Source: Dama dama
Taxonomy: Eukaryota; Chordata; Mammalia; Artiodactyla; Cervidae
DNA: 64,000 nucleotides
Direction: 5' to 3'
Assembly (NCBI RefSeq): GCF_033118175.1
Contig: NC_083710.1
Coordinates: 41,819,501 to 41,883,500, forward strand
The translations under genes and the position numbers were made by a program. Below are positions 34,699 to 46,684 of this stretch, one piece after another. Below the pieces are notes generated by a model that was not told the origin of the DNA, searched no databases, and saw only the letters and a program-made list of their open reading frames with translations. Every line of letters starts with the position of its first letter. Position 1 is the stretch's first letter.

Positions 34699-36760
34699 TC
34701 AGTTCAGTTCAGTTGCACAGTGGTTTCGAGTCTTTGTGACTCCTTAGACTGAAGCATGCCAGAATTCCCTGTCCATCACCAACTCCCAGAGCTTGCTCAA
34801 ACCATTGAGTCTGTGATGCTATCCAACCATCTCTTCCTATGTCATTCCCGTCTCCTCCTGCCTTCAATCTTTCCCAGCATCAGGGTCTTTTCCAATGAGT
34901 CAGTGCTTCACATCAGGTGGCCAAAGTATTGGAGATTCAGCTTCAGTATCAGTCCTTTCAATAAATATGCAGGACTGATTTCCTTTAGGATTGACTGGTT
35001 TGATCTCCTTGCAGTCCAAAGGACTCTCAAGAGTCTTGTCCCATACCACAGTTCAAAAGCATCAATTCTTCAGCTCTCAGATTTCTTTATGGTCCAACTC
35101 TCACATCTGTAAATGACTACTGGAAAAATCATAGCTTTGACTAGATGGACATTTGTCAGCAAAGTAATGTCTCTGCTTTTTAATATGCTGTCTATTTTGG
35201 TCATAACTTTTCTTCCAAGAAACAAGTGTCTTTTAATTTCATGGCTGCAGTCCCCATCTGCAGGGACTTTGGAGCCCAAGAAAATAAAGTCTGTCACTGT
35301 TTCCATTGTTTCCCCATCTATTTGCCATGAAGTGATGGGACCAGAAGCCATGATCTTCATTTTTTGAATGTTTAGCTTTAAGCCAGCTTTTTCACTCTCT
35401 TCTTTCACTTTCATCAAGAGGCTCTTCAGTTCCTCTTTGCTTTCTGCCATATGTGTGGTGTCATTTGCATATGTGTGGCTATTGGTATTTCTCCTGGCAA
35501 TCTTGATTCCAACTTGTGCTTCATCCAGCCAAGCATTTAGCATGATGCACACTGCATATAAGTTAAATATACAGGCTGACAATAGACAGACTTGATGTAC
35601 TCCCTTCCCAATTTGGAACCAGTCCATTGTTCCATGTCTGGTTCTAACTGTTGCTTCTTGATCTGCACACACATTTCTCAGGAAGCAATCAGACTGATTA
35701 TATTTTTTGCAGCTGAAGATGGAGAAGCTCTATACCGTCAGCAAAAACAAGACCAGGAGCTGACTGTGGCTCAGATCATGAAACTCTTATTGGAAAATTC
35801 AGATTTAAATTGAAGAAAGTAGGGAAAGCCACTAGACCATTCAGTTATGACCTAAATCAAATCCCATATAATTATAGAGTGGAAGTGACAAATAGAGTCA
35901 AGGGATTAGATCTGATAGAGTCCCTGAAGAAATATGCACAGGGGTTCATGACATTGTACAAGAGTTATTGATAAAGATCATCCCCAAGGAAAAGAAATGC
36001 AAAAAGGCAAAATGTTTGTCTGAGAAAGCCTTAAAAATAGCTGAGAAAAGAAGAGAAGGTAAAGGCAAAGGAGAAAAGGAGTGATATACCCATCTGAATG
36101 CAGAGTTTCAAAGAATGGCAGGAAGAGTTAAGAAAACCTTCCTCGATGTTCAATGCAAAGAAAGAGAGGAAAACAACAGAATGGGAAAGACTAGAGATCT
36201 CCTTAAGAAAATTACAGATCAAAGGAATATTTCATGCAAAGATGGGCACAATAAAGGACAAGAACAGTATGAACCCAACAGAATCAGAAGACATTTAGAA
36301 AAGGTAGCAAGAATACACAGAACTATACAAAAAGATCTCCATGACCCAGATAACCATGATGGTGTGATCACTCACCTAGAGCCAGACATCCTGAAATGCA
36401 AAGTCAAATGGGCCTTAGGAAGCATCACTATGAATAAAGCTAGTGGACATGATGGAATTTCAGTGAGCTATTTCAAATCCTGTTGTTAATATGCTGCACT
36501 CAGTATGCTAGGAAATTTGGAAAATTCAGTAGTGGAAAAGGTCAGGTTTTATTCCAATCCCAAAGAAAGGTAATGCTAAAAATTTTCAAACTACCACACA
36601 ATTGCACTCACCTCACACACTAGCAAAGTAGTGCTCAAAATTCTCCAACCCAGGTTTCAACAGTATGTGAACTGAGAACTTCCAGATGTTCACACTGGAT
36701 TTTTAAAAGGCACAAGAACAGAGATCAACTTGTCAACATCCATTGGATCATAGAAAAGGC
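34699..36760 (-). mobile_element. BovB with twin-priming-type inversion and perfect target duplication
   Basis: 34699-35686 is the minus-strand BovB 3' part: frame 35672-35070 with ADQEATVRTRHGTMDWFQIG and SGPITSWQIDGETMETVTDF. From about 35690 to 36760 the BovB is plus-strand, from the end of the endonuclease (gcagctgaagatggagaagc) to the HWIIEKA region of RT. The missing stretch at the join is ~150 bp of RT. aaaacaagat occurs at 34689-34698 and 36761-36770, enclosing both halves, so both arose in a single insertion. Both halves are broken by stops. Confidence 0.92.
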
Positions 36761-36770
36761 AAAACAAGAT

Positions 36771-37238
36771 GAACTATGGGAAAAATAAAGCTACTCGAGA
36801 AGAATGTCCCAAGGAGAAATAAATTTCATCTTTCAGGAGATTGAAGAGAAAACAGAAGAAAAAAAAAAATATAGAAAATTAGTAATGTAAAGCAATTCAC
36901 TGACATAATTAAAATCATGAGATGAATTGAAATGAATAATAGTGGACATATACAATAGCTTGAATCACAAATCTCAGAGAATATTATCCCACAAAGGAAA
37001 CTCCAAGTCCAAATGGCTTTTTGGGTAAACTCACCAAGAATTTAATAAAAAATACTAATATTGCATAAAGTACTTCAGAGTTTAGAAAAGTGTGCATTCT
37101 GCAAACAATTTTATGCAGAGAGTATAATATCAAAACTTGAAAAGAATATTACAAGAAAATACTGAGTCAATATCATTCATGACTACAAATACAAACATCT
37201 TAAGCACAGTCTAGCAAACTGAATTTAGTAACACATAA
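36771..37238 (+). mobile_element. Old L1 ORF2 scrap
   Basis: 36955-37235 resembles the linker before L1 RT (aaactccaagtccaaatggc; the usual KTPGPDGF-type region), heavily decayed. 36771-36950 is A-rich and unassigned. Confidence 0.6.
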
Positions 37239-37239
37239 T

Positions 37240-37468
37240 GAATAGTTGTTTGTTGGGTGGCACTAGTGGTAAAGAACACACCTCTCCCAGTGCAGAAGAC
37301 ATAAGAGACACCAGGTCAATCCTTGGGTGGGGAAGATCCCCTGGAGGAGGAAATGGAAACCCACTCTGTTATTCTTGCCTGGGAAATCCCATGGGCAGAG
37401 GACCCTGGCAGGCTACAGTCTATAGGGTCGCAATGAGTCCAATACGAAAGAAGTGACTTAACACAAGC
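37240..37468 (+). mobile_element. Bov-tA SINE
   Basis: tttgttgggtggcactagtg at the head, gggtggggaagatcccctgg in the body, gaagtgacttaacacaagca at the end. Diverged but full length. Confidence 0.9.
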
Positions 37469-38543
37469 ACTATTTTGTTGTTCAGTTGCTAAGTCATGTC
37501 CAATTCTTTTTGACTCCATGGACTGCAGGACAGGACACAAGGCTTCCCTGTCCTTTAAGATCTTAAGAAGTTGGTGAGACTCACAACTCATCCTCCGCCA
37601 ACCCTTTCATTTTTTGCCTTCAATCATTCCCAGCATCAAGATCTTTCCAATGAGTCTGGCTCTTTGCAACAGGTGGCCAAAGTATTAGAGTTATACATTC
37701 AGCATAAGTCCTTCCAATGAATAGTTAGAATTAATTTCCTTTAGGATTGACTGCTTTGATTTCCATGCTGTCCAAGTGACTCTCAAGGGTCTTCTCCAGT
37801 ACCACAATTAGAAAGCATAATTCTTCTGCTCTCAGCCTCTTTATGGTCCAACTTTCACTTCTGTACATGACTACAGGAAAAACCATAGCTTTGAATATCT
37901 AGACCTTCGTCAGAAATGTATGTCTCTTCTTTTTAATCTGCTCTCTAGGTTTGTCATAGCTTTTCTACCAAGAAGCAAGTATCTTTTAATTTCATAACTG
38001 CAGTCACTGGCCCCAGTGATATTAGAGCCTCCCCCCCGCCCCCAAATAGAATCTGCCACTGTTTTTCAGTTTTCTCCCTTTTATTTGCCATGAAGTGATG
38101 AGACTGAATGCCATGATCTTAATTTTTTTAACACTGATATTCAAGTCAGCTTTTTTCACTCTCCTTTTCACCTCTTCAAGAAGCTCTTTAGATCCTCTTT
38201 ACTTTCTGCCATTAGAGTGGTAAAATCTGCATTATCAGAGGTTGTTGATATTTCTCCTGGCAACCTTGATTTCAGCTTCTTATTCATCCAGTTGGGTATT
38301 TTGCATGATGAGCGCAGAAGTTAAGTAAGGACAGTGTCAATATACAGCTTTGTTGTACTCTTTTGCAATTTTGAACCTGTCCATTGTTCCATGTTCCATT
38401 CTAACTGTTGCTTCTTGATGTGCACACAGGTTTCTCAAGAAGTAGGTAAGGCATCCTGTTATTCTCATCTTTTAAGAATTTTCCACAGTCTGTTGTGATC
38501 CACACAGTCAAAAGTTTTGCCTAGTCAATTAATCTGAAATTGA

Positions 38544-38592
38544 TGGGGGTTTTTTGGGTGGCGCACAGCGGGTGGGGCAAGGGGCGGGGTTT
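38544..38592 (+). other. G-quadruplex-capable patch replacing BovB sequence
   Basis: gggtggggcaaggggcgggg at 38570-38589 fits the G3+N1-7 pattern four times over. Flanking BovB text is normal on both sides, so this ~50-bp GC-rich block is foreign to the element. Confidence 0.7.
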
Positions 38593-39521
38593 CCTTTACT
38601 TTTTCTATAATCCAACGAATGTTGACATTTTGATCTCTGCCTTTTCTAACCCTCTCAAGAAGTTCTTGGTTCACATGCTGCTGAAGCCTAGCTTTAAGGA
38701 TTTTGAGCATTACCTTGTTAGCATGTAAAATGGTAGGTAGAGCATTCTTTGGGATTGGAATGAATACTAACCTTTTCCAGTCCTGTGGCCACAGCTGTTT
38801 TCCAAATCTGCTGGCATACCGAGTGCAGCACTTTAACAGTATTATTTTCTAAGATTTTAAGTAGCACAGCTGGAGTTCCATCACATCCACTAGTTTTGTT
38901 CCTAGTAGTGCTTCCTAAGGCCCTCTTGACTTCACACTGTGGGATATCTGGTTGTAGGTGAGTGAACACATCATCATGGTTATCTGGGTCATTTAGATCT
39001 TTTTTGCATAGTTCTCTTGTGAATTCTTACTACTTCTTCTACCTCTGTTAGATCCTTACTGTTTCCATCCTTTATTGTGCCCATCTCTGCATGAAATATT
39101 CATTGATATCTCCAGTTTTCTTGAAGTGGACTCTAGTCTCCCATTCTATTGTTTTCTTCTATGTCTTTGTATTGTTCATTTAAGAAGAATTTCTTATGTT
39201 TCTTTGCTATTTTATGGAATTCTACATTCATTTGGTTATATTTTTCCTTTCCTTTTCACTTCTTTCCTCAGCTATTTGTAAAGCCTCTTCAGACAACCAA
39301 TTTGCCTTCTTGCATTTCTTTTATTTGGGTGGTTTCGGTCACTGCATTCTGCACAGTGTTATGAACCTCTGTCCATAGTTCTTCAAGCAATCTGTCTACC
39401 ACATCTAATACTTTGAATCTCTTGGTTGCCACCAGTATAGAATCATAAAGGACTTGATTTAGGTCATGCCTGACTGATCTAGTTGTTTTCTCCACTTTCT
39501 TCAATACAGGCCTGAATTTTG

Positions 39522-39643
39522 CAGTAAAGCAACCCATTCCAGTATTCTTGCCTGGAAAATCCCGTGGACAGAGGAGCCTGGCAGACTATAGTCCATAGGG
39601 TTGCAAAGAATCGACTTAGCACCCATGCATGCTCATGAACCAA
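39522..39643 (+). mobile_element. Bov-tA SINE, 5'-truncated, in BovB
   Basis: aagcaacccattccagtatt through gaatcgacttagcacccatg: the 3' half of a Bov-tA. Confidence 0.88.
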
Positions 39644-39835
39644 ACCAGTCAGCTCCAGGTCTTGTTTTTGCTAACTCTATAGAGCTTCTCCATCTTTGGC
39701 TGCAAAGAACATAATCAGTCTGATTTCTGTATTGACCATTTGGTGACATCCATGTGTAGAGTCATCTCTTGTGTTGTTCAAAGAGTGTGTTTGCTATAAC
39801 CAGTAGATTCTTTTGACAAAACTATCCATAAAATC

Positions 39836-40019
39836 TGAAAAGAATGACATTATTAAAATGAAAATACTGTTCATCAAAAACACTAAAATTGTGGATCACA
39901 AACTTGCTAAAATATATCTGTAATCCTATATTTGAAGAATGACCTTTTTTAATTGTTTCAGAATTTAGCTAATTAATCCTCTTTTTTATTTTTCTGTTTT
40001 TTAGTTCTTATACAAATTT
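39836..40019. other. Unassigned AT-rich DNA
   Basis: No recognised feature. Confidence 0.5.
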
Positions 40020-40340
40020 TAAAGATTACTTTCCATTTACAGCTATCACAAAATATTGACTATATGTCCCATGAGCCTATTTTATACCTGATAGTTTCTA
40101 CCTCCCATTCTCCCACTCCATTTTGTATACATGTGTGTGTATGTATATATATATATTGCATATATATGTATATTATGTATATATGTTGCATATATATTGC
40201 ATATACATATATATATATGTATATATTACATTTTCTTTTCCCATTTATCTGTTGATGGATGCTTAAATTGTTTCCATATCTTGGTGATAGTAAATAATAC
40301 TGCTATGAACATTGGGGTACATGCATCTTTTTAAATTAGA
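40020..40340 (-). mobile_element. L1 3' region, old, with TA/TG microsatellite
   Basis: 40236-40335 is clearly reverse-oriented L1 ORF2 C-terminus (ctgttgatggatgcttaaat; actgctatgaacattggggt). 40128-40228 is a TA/TG/GCATA-type simple repeat that produces the Tyr/Ile/Cys-rich chance frames here. Confidence 0.75.
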
Positions 40341-40344
40341 CTAT

Positions 40345-41410
40345 TATCCAGAAAATATAAAGAACTTCTCAATAAGAGAAGGTAAATATCCCAATAACAG
40401 TATTTCCAAAATTTCTGAACTGTTACATTATAGAAGAAGATATTAACATAGCCAACAAATCTATGATAAGAAGATCACCTTTTTTTCTCATTAGGAAAAT
40501 TAATGTTATGACCCATGTGAGCTATCACTACTGTGCTGATTAGTTTCTTTGGGAAGCAGACATCAAGAGGATGACTGATGTGTGAAATTTGTTGGGGAGA
40601 ATGCCTGTGAATGATCAGGGGTAGAAAAAGTAGGTAAAATCCCTAAAGTCACAATGCAGGTCTGTGAAAGGAGAGAGAAAGAAATTGAGGATCATGGAGG
40701 AGAAATTCAGACTGCAAGGAGCCCTGAGGATGTTTCAGTCAGCTCAGTGAAGAGCTCCAGTGCAAATGTTGCCCACAGAGAAATCCTGCACTTTTGAGAA
40801 GTGGCAAGACATTGTAGCAATGCTTTGTTCCATCACTGGCTGAACACTAGCCAGGAAAGTGCATGGTCTCAGCTAAAGTCTCAGGCAGATAATATGCACA
40901 AGAGCTATTGCTATTAGACTGCAACATTCTTTGTGTCAGGCTCTGTAGTATCCAAGTCTATAAACCCATCACAATGGCTAAAATTAAAACAATTTACAAA
41001 AACACTTATTGCAAAGAGATTGAATTTTCTTACATTGCTGATGGCAGTATAAATTGGCATAATGATTTTGAAAACTATTTGATAGAATCCACTAAAGTTA
41101 ATCACATGCCTATCATTTATCGTTGGATACATATGTTCCTAGGCATCAATCCCCAATGAATTGAGAACATTTGCTAACAAAAAGATTTGTATGCAACATT
41201 TATAGTAGCATAAATGCCAAGCATGGTAAATCAAAATGTTCATTTCTTATAAATATATTTTGGTATATTTATATAGTGAAGCATTGCACAGTGTGAACAA
41301 ATACTTTACACAGTAACATATATGAATCTTACTATCACTTTGCTGAGTGAAAAATTTCAGATGCCAAAGGGTGCATACTGTATGATTCTATTTATATGAG
41401 ATTCAAGAAC
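40345..41410 (+). mobile_element. Ancient L1 ORF2 3' region with an unassigned ~480-bp insert
   Basis: 40345-40485 and 40965-41410 read as decayed plus-strand L1 ORF2 C-terminus (ttatccagaaaatataaaga; catcacaatggctaaaatta; ggcatcaatccccaatgaat). 40490-40950 interrupts it and may be an old repeat (tgattagtttctttgggaag at its left), but I cannot name the family. Confidence 0.65.
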
Positions 41411-43184
41411 AGACAGCACCCAGAGCTAGTGACCCAATCACTGTGTTAAACCCTGCCCTGCCTGGAATAATGCAGCTTCTCCAGCAGTAGAAGCTTTCTG
41501 TTTGTGAAAGTTTTCTGAACACATCACATCCTGTATTTCTGATGTGACGATTTGAGCTTTGTCTGAAGGAAATTCCCCGGTCTTACCAACCTACTTTTAT
41601 TGGTTGCAATACTCTTTTCTTGGTTAGCTTTTTCTACTCCTAAAAATGTTGATGTAAAGTTACTTGATTTAGCAAAATTTATAAATCATAAGAAGGATAA
41701 TATACTCCTCCTATATGCCCTTGCCATCTAGCAAAAAATTGTGAGATCTTGCTCTAAGCATTTTACATATATTATCTCAATTGACCATCTCACACACAGG
41801 TCTATTGAGTAGCTATTATATTATTATCCTTATCAGTTTACATACAGGAAAACTAAAGCATAGAGTAATAAACAACATGCAAAACAGCATATATTTTTAA
41901 AATGATGTATCCTCTGTTATTATTTTTTAGCATTTCCTTGAATTTTTCTAATCCTCTCTCACTCAGTCTTATATATTCAGTCTTTGCCCCTAACTCTACA
42001 ACCATACTACCACAACGTTGTAAAGCAATTATCTTTCCATAAGAAAAAAAGAGAGAGAGATGTTAGGTATTAAAGATTTTCCTAATGTTTCATTACACTG
42101 ACACTTGCTATCCTCAAGAGTCTCACGTGATTAGGTCTGCATTAGCTATTTAAATTTTGGTGAATGTGTTCAGTGAATAAAATTCAAATGACTTTATATT
42201 AATGGATAGTACTATATGAAATTGTTTTCCTACTTCCAAGAAATCACACTAAATACATGAATTCCCAGTTTGTATGTCTTTCTTGTAACCTTATTTGAGA
42301 TTAATCTATTTAATTTCTATAGTCTTTAGTAATAGATTTCCAATATATTTCTGTCAGAGATACTTAATAAAAGAGGAGAGTACTTACAAAGTAATATCCA
42401 GGGGCCGAAGATACAATGGTTAATGTGAAAGATAATTATAATTACATTCTATTATAACATAGATTAGAGTGCTTCTGAGAATTAAATTATCATCATTCAT
42501 TGGAGCTTATCATTATGGAAATATATTAGATAACTCTCTAACACAAAATGATCTTAAAGGAAAAGGTCAAGTTACTGGTAGTTAAACTTACATATATATG
42601 AAGGAAATTATTGAGGTTTTTATATATACATATACATAAATATTTATGCAATAAATTATTTTGTATATCCCTTTAAATATTATATTCAAAATACTAGCTA
42701 AGATCTAATTAGTAATACATTAACTAACTTACATTTAAAAAAAATCCTCACTTTTCTAGATTTAGTATGACTAATTGACTCAGGAAATTTCCTTTATAGA
42801 TTCAGTATTATAATTCCGAATTAAAGTAAGGTCAAGGTCATCCTATTTTTAGGTAATCCAATATTGCTCAATATTTTATTCATAAGTGCTAGTATCATCT
42901 TATCTCCAAGCTATAGCTGTCATTTTTTGTTAAAGTCTTACTTGCAACCAAAATCAGAAGAGAATGATTTTACTTTGTATTGATACTTGGTGAAAAGTTT
43001 TAAGAGAAATTTAGTTTTAATTTTATAGAATGTTTCTTTAATATTAACATACTAGAAATATCAGATGTAAAAATCTCCTGTTAAGCATTGAACTGGCATG
43101 TGCCTATATGTATATTTCATTACTAAGTGATGCATTAAGCACAAGAGGAAACAGCAGCATTCTTAGTCACATGACCACAGATAG
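41411..43184. other. Unique AT-rich DNA
   Basis: About 1.8 kb without a recognised repeat or gene; a short (AG)n at 42050-42060 and TA-rich text near 42590-42640. Confidence 0.55.
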
Positions 43185-44619
43185 GTTATAATTCTTGCTT
43201 CTGTCTGCCTTCTGATGGATGAGGATAAGAGGCTTGTGCAAGCTGTCTAATGGGAGGCACTGGTTGTGAGGAAAACTGGATCTTGCTCTGGTGGACAGGG
43301 CCATGATTAGAAAATCTTTAATCCACTTGTTTACTGATGAGTGGGGCTGTGCTCCCTCCCTGTTAGTTATTTGGCTGGAGGCAACCCAGTCCTGGAGTCT
43401 ACAGGCTCTATGATAGAGCTACTGGTGACCTCAAAAGGACTTACACAAACAGGCATCTCCCAGAAAGGGTGCTATCAATGTCTCTGTTCCCAGAAGCAGA
43501 CAGAAGAAGCAAGAACTACAAGCCCACAGCTTTCAGAATGAAGACTACAAGCACAGAAAGTTAACCAAAACATGGATCACAGCCTTGTGTAACTTGATGA
43601 AGTTATGAGTCATGCTGAGCAAGGCCACCCAAGATGGTGGGGTCATAGTGGAAAGTTCTGACAAAACAAAGTCCATAGGAGAAGGGAATGGCAAACCACT
43701 TCAGTATTCTTGCCTCAGGAATTCAATGAACAAACAAGAACAACATGTTTTATGAAAGACAAAAAGATATGACACCTGAAGATGAGCCTTCTCAGGTCAG
43801 TAGGTGTCCATTATACTACTGGGCAAGAGTGGAGAAATAGCTTCAGAAAGAAAGAAGAGACTGGGCCAAAGCAGAAACAATGCTCAGTTTTGGATGTGTC
43901 TGGTGTTAAAAGTAAAATCTAGTGCTATAAAAACAGTATTGCATAGGAACCTGGATTGTTAGGTCCGTGAATCAAGGTCAATTGGATGTGTTCAAGCAGG
44001 AGATGACAAGAGTGAGCATTTTAGGAATCAGTGAACTAAAAAGGATGGGAATGAGTGAATTTAATTCAGATGGCCATTGTATCTACTACCATGGGAAATA
44101 ATCCCTTAGAAGAAATGGAGTAGCCCTCAAAATCAACAAGAGTCTGAAATGCAGTACTTGAGTGAATTCTCAAAAATGACAAAATGATTTTGGTTCATTT
44201 CCAAGGCAAACCATTCAGTGTGACAGTACTCCCAGTCTATGCCCCAACTGTTAATGCCAAAAAAGCTGAAGGTGAATGGTTCTATGAAGACTACAAGACC
44301 TTTTAGAACTAACACAAAAATATGTCCTTTTCATCATAGGAAACTGAAATGCAAAAGTAAAAAGTCAAGAGATACCTGGAATAACAGGGAGGTTTGGCCT
44401 TGGATTACACAATTAAGCAGGGTAAAGGCTAAGTGAGTTTTGTCAAGAGAATGCACTGGTCATAGTAAACACCCTCTTCCAACAACACAAGAGACAATTC
44501 TATACATGGATATTACCAGATGGTCAAAACTGAAATCAGATTGGTCATATTCTTTGCAGCCATATATGGAGAAGCCATATACAGCCAGCAAAACAAGACC
44601 TGGAGTTGACTATGGCTCT

Positions 44620-46120
44620 GATTATGAGGACCTTATTGAAAATTCAGGCTTAAATTGAAGAAAGTAGGGAAAACTACCAGACCGTTCAGGTATTACCTTA
44701 ATCAAATTCTTTATGATTATAAAGAGGAGGGGATGGATCAACTCAAAAGATTAATTCTGGTAGACAGAGTGCATGAAAACTATGGACAGACATTCTTAAC
44801 ACTGTAAGAAGCAGCAAGACGGCAAAGTCATTGTCTGAAGGACTTACAAATAGCTGAGAAGAGAAATGAAAGACAAAAGATAAAGAGAAAAATATTTGCA
44901 ACTGAATGCAGAGGTCCAGAGAATAGCAAGAAAAGAGAAGAAAGCCTTCTTAAGTGAAAAATACAAAGAAATGGAGGAAAACAAAAGAATGGGAAAGACA
45001 AGAGATATCTTCAAGAAAATTGGGGTATCTCATGCAAAGATGAGCACAATAAAGGACAGAAATGGTAAGGACCTAACAGAAGCAGAAAAGATTAAGAAAA
45101 GGTGACAAGAATACACAGAAGAACTATACAAAAAAAGTTTTCATGACCCAGATAACCAGGATAGTGTGGTCACTCATCTAGAGCCAGACATCCTGGAGTG
45201 TGAAGTCAAATGGACTTTAGGAATCATGACTACAAGCAATGCTAATGGAGGTGATGGAATTCCAGCTGAGCTATCTCAAATCTAAACAAATGATGCTGTT
45301 ACAGTGCTGCACTCAATATTTCAACAAATTTGAGAAACTAACTTTGGTTGCAGTATTGGAAAAGGTGAGTTTTCACTCCAATCTCAAAGAAGAGTAATGC
45401 CAAAGAAGGTTCAAACTACTAGACAATTGCACTCATTTCATATACTAGCAAAATAATGCTCAAAATCCCTTCAAAATATGCTTCATCAGTACATGAACTG
45501 TGAACTTACATATGTACAATCTAATTTTAGAAAAGGCAGAGGAACCAGAGATAAAATTGCCAATATTCATTGGATCATAGAAAAGGCAAGAACATCATAT
45601 ATACGTGTGTGTATATGTGTACATATGTACATATATGTATATATGTATATATATATATATATATATACACATATATATATATATATACACACACACTTCT
45701 GTTTCATTTACTACGCTAAAACCTCTGACTCTGTGGATTACAACAAACTTTGGAAAATTCTTAAAGAGACAGGAATACCAGACCACCTTACCTGTTTCCT
45801 GAAGAGCTGGTATACAGGACAAGAATCAACAGTTAGAACTGGACATAGAACAAGAGACTGATTTAAAGTTGGAAAAGAAGTAGGTCAAACCTTTATATTG
45901 TTATTCTGTTTATTTAACTTCCATGTAGAGAACATCATGCCAAAAGCTGGGCTGGATGACTCATAAACTGGAATCAAGATTGCCAGGAAAAAGATCAACA
46001 ACCTCAGATATGCAGATGATACCACAAAGGTAGAAAGTGAAGAGGAAGTAAAGAGCCTCTTGATGAAGGTGAAAGAGGAGAGTGAAAAAAACTGGTTTAA
46101 AACTCAACATTCATAAAATT
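44620..46120 (+). pseudogene. BovB linker and RT, broken
   Basis: Pieces: EVQRIARKEKKAFLSEKYKE (44896-45105, linker); VQSNFRKGRGTRDKIANIHW (45478-); DYNKLWKILKETGIPDHLTC after the microsatellite; and LRYADDTTKVESE at about 46003-46040, which retains the YADD catalytic motif. The microsatellite inserts about 30 Tyr/Ile/His-rich codons before the motif A region without breaking the frame 45478-45861. Confidence 0.85.
45598..45692. repeat. (TA)n/(TG)n/(CA)n compound microsatellite inside the RT frame
   Basis: Alternating purine-pyrimidine tract between aaggcaagaaca and cttctgtttcattta, where other copies have a short ttccagaaaaacatctat. Confidence 0.93.
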
Positions 46121-46216
46121 AAGATCATGATATCTGGTCCCATCACTCCGTGGTGAGTAGAAGGGGAAACAGTAGAATCAATGACAGATTTTTTTTTCCC
46201 CGTTGGGCCCTAAAAT

Positions 46217-46528
46217 GACTTGATTCTTTGAGAACCTGCCTGCAATGTAAGAGACCTCAGTTCAATTTCTAGGTCACAAAAATCCCCTGGAGAAGGTATA
46301 AGCTACCCACTTCAGCATTCTTGAGCTTCCCTGGTGGATCAGATGGTAAAGAATTCGCCTGCAATATGGGAGACACGGGTTTGATCTCTGGATTGGGAAG
46401 ATTCCCTGGAGGAGGGCATGACAATCTACTCCAGTATTCTTGCCTGGAGAATCCCCAAGGGCAGAGGAGCCTGGCAGGCTACAAATCATGCTGTCACAAA
46501 GAGTTGGATGCAATCAAGTGACTAAGCA
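46217..46528 (+). mobile_element. Two joined Bov-tA SINEs in BovB
   Basis: 46217-46322 is the middle of one Bov-tA. At 46323 a second, full-length Bov-tA begins (tgagcttccctggtggatca) and runs to about 46528. BovB resumes with cactgggcatggtgaatgct. The pair is either one SINE inserted in another or a recombinant dimer. Confidence 0.88.
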
Positions 46529-46684
46529 CAGACAAAGTCACTGGGCATGGTGAATGCTGCCACAAAATTAAAAGTTGTTTGCTTCTTTGAAGAAATCTAT
46601 GACAAACCCAGACAGCATATTAAAAAGCAGAAATATCACTTTGCAAAGGTCCATATGGTCTTTTCAGTATGAAAAGCTATGGTC

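Larger units (their letters stand above)
37476..39835 (-). mobile_element. BovB LINE, old, nearly reaching the endonuclease
   Basis: Minus-strand BovB, 3' end at the left. Decayed RT: frames 38710-38525 (MLKILKARLQQHVNQELLE) and 38969-38718 (GSTTRNKTSGCDGTPAVLLK). The linker is at 39537-39289. It continues, after a SINE at 39522-39643, into the endonuclease C-terminus (39644-39835). A C-run lies at 38025-38042 and a G-rich patch replaces normal sequence at 38544-38592. Confidence 0.9.

Noticed and set aside
40064..40334. Tyr/Ile/Cys-rich frames resembling membrane peptides
   Set aside because: Translation of a TA/TG microsatellite inside old L1.
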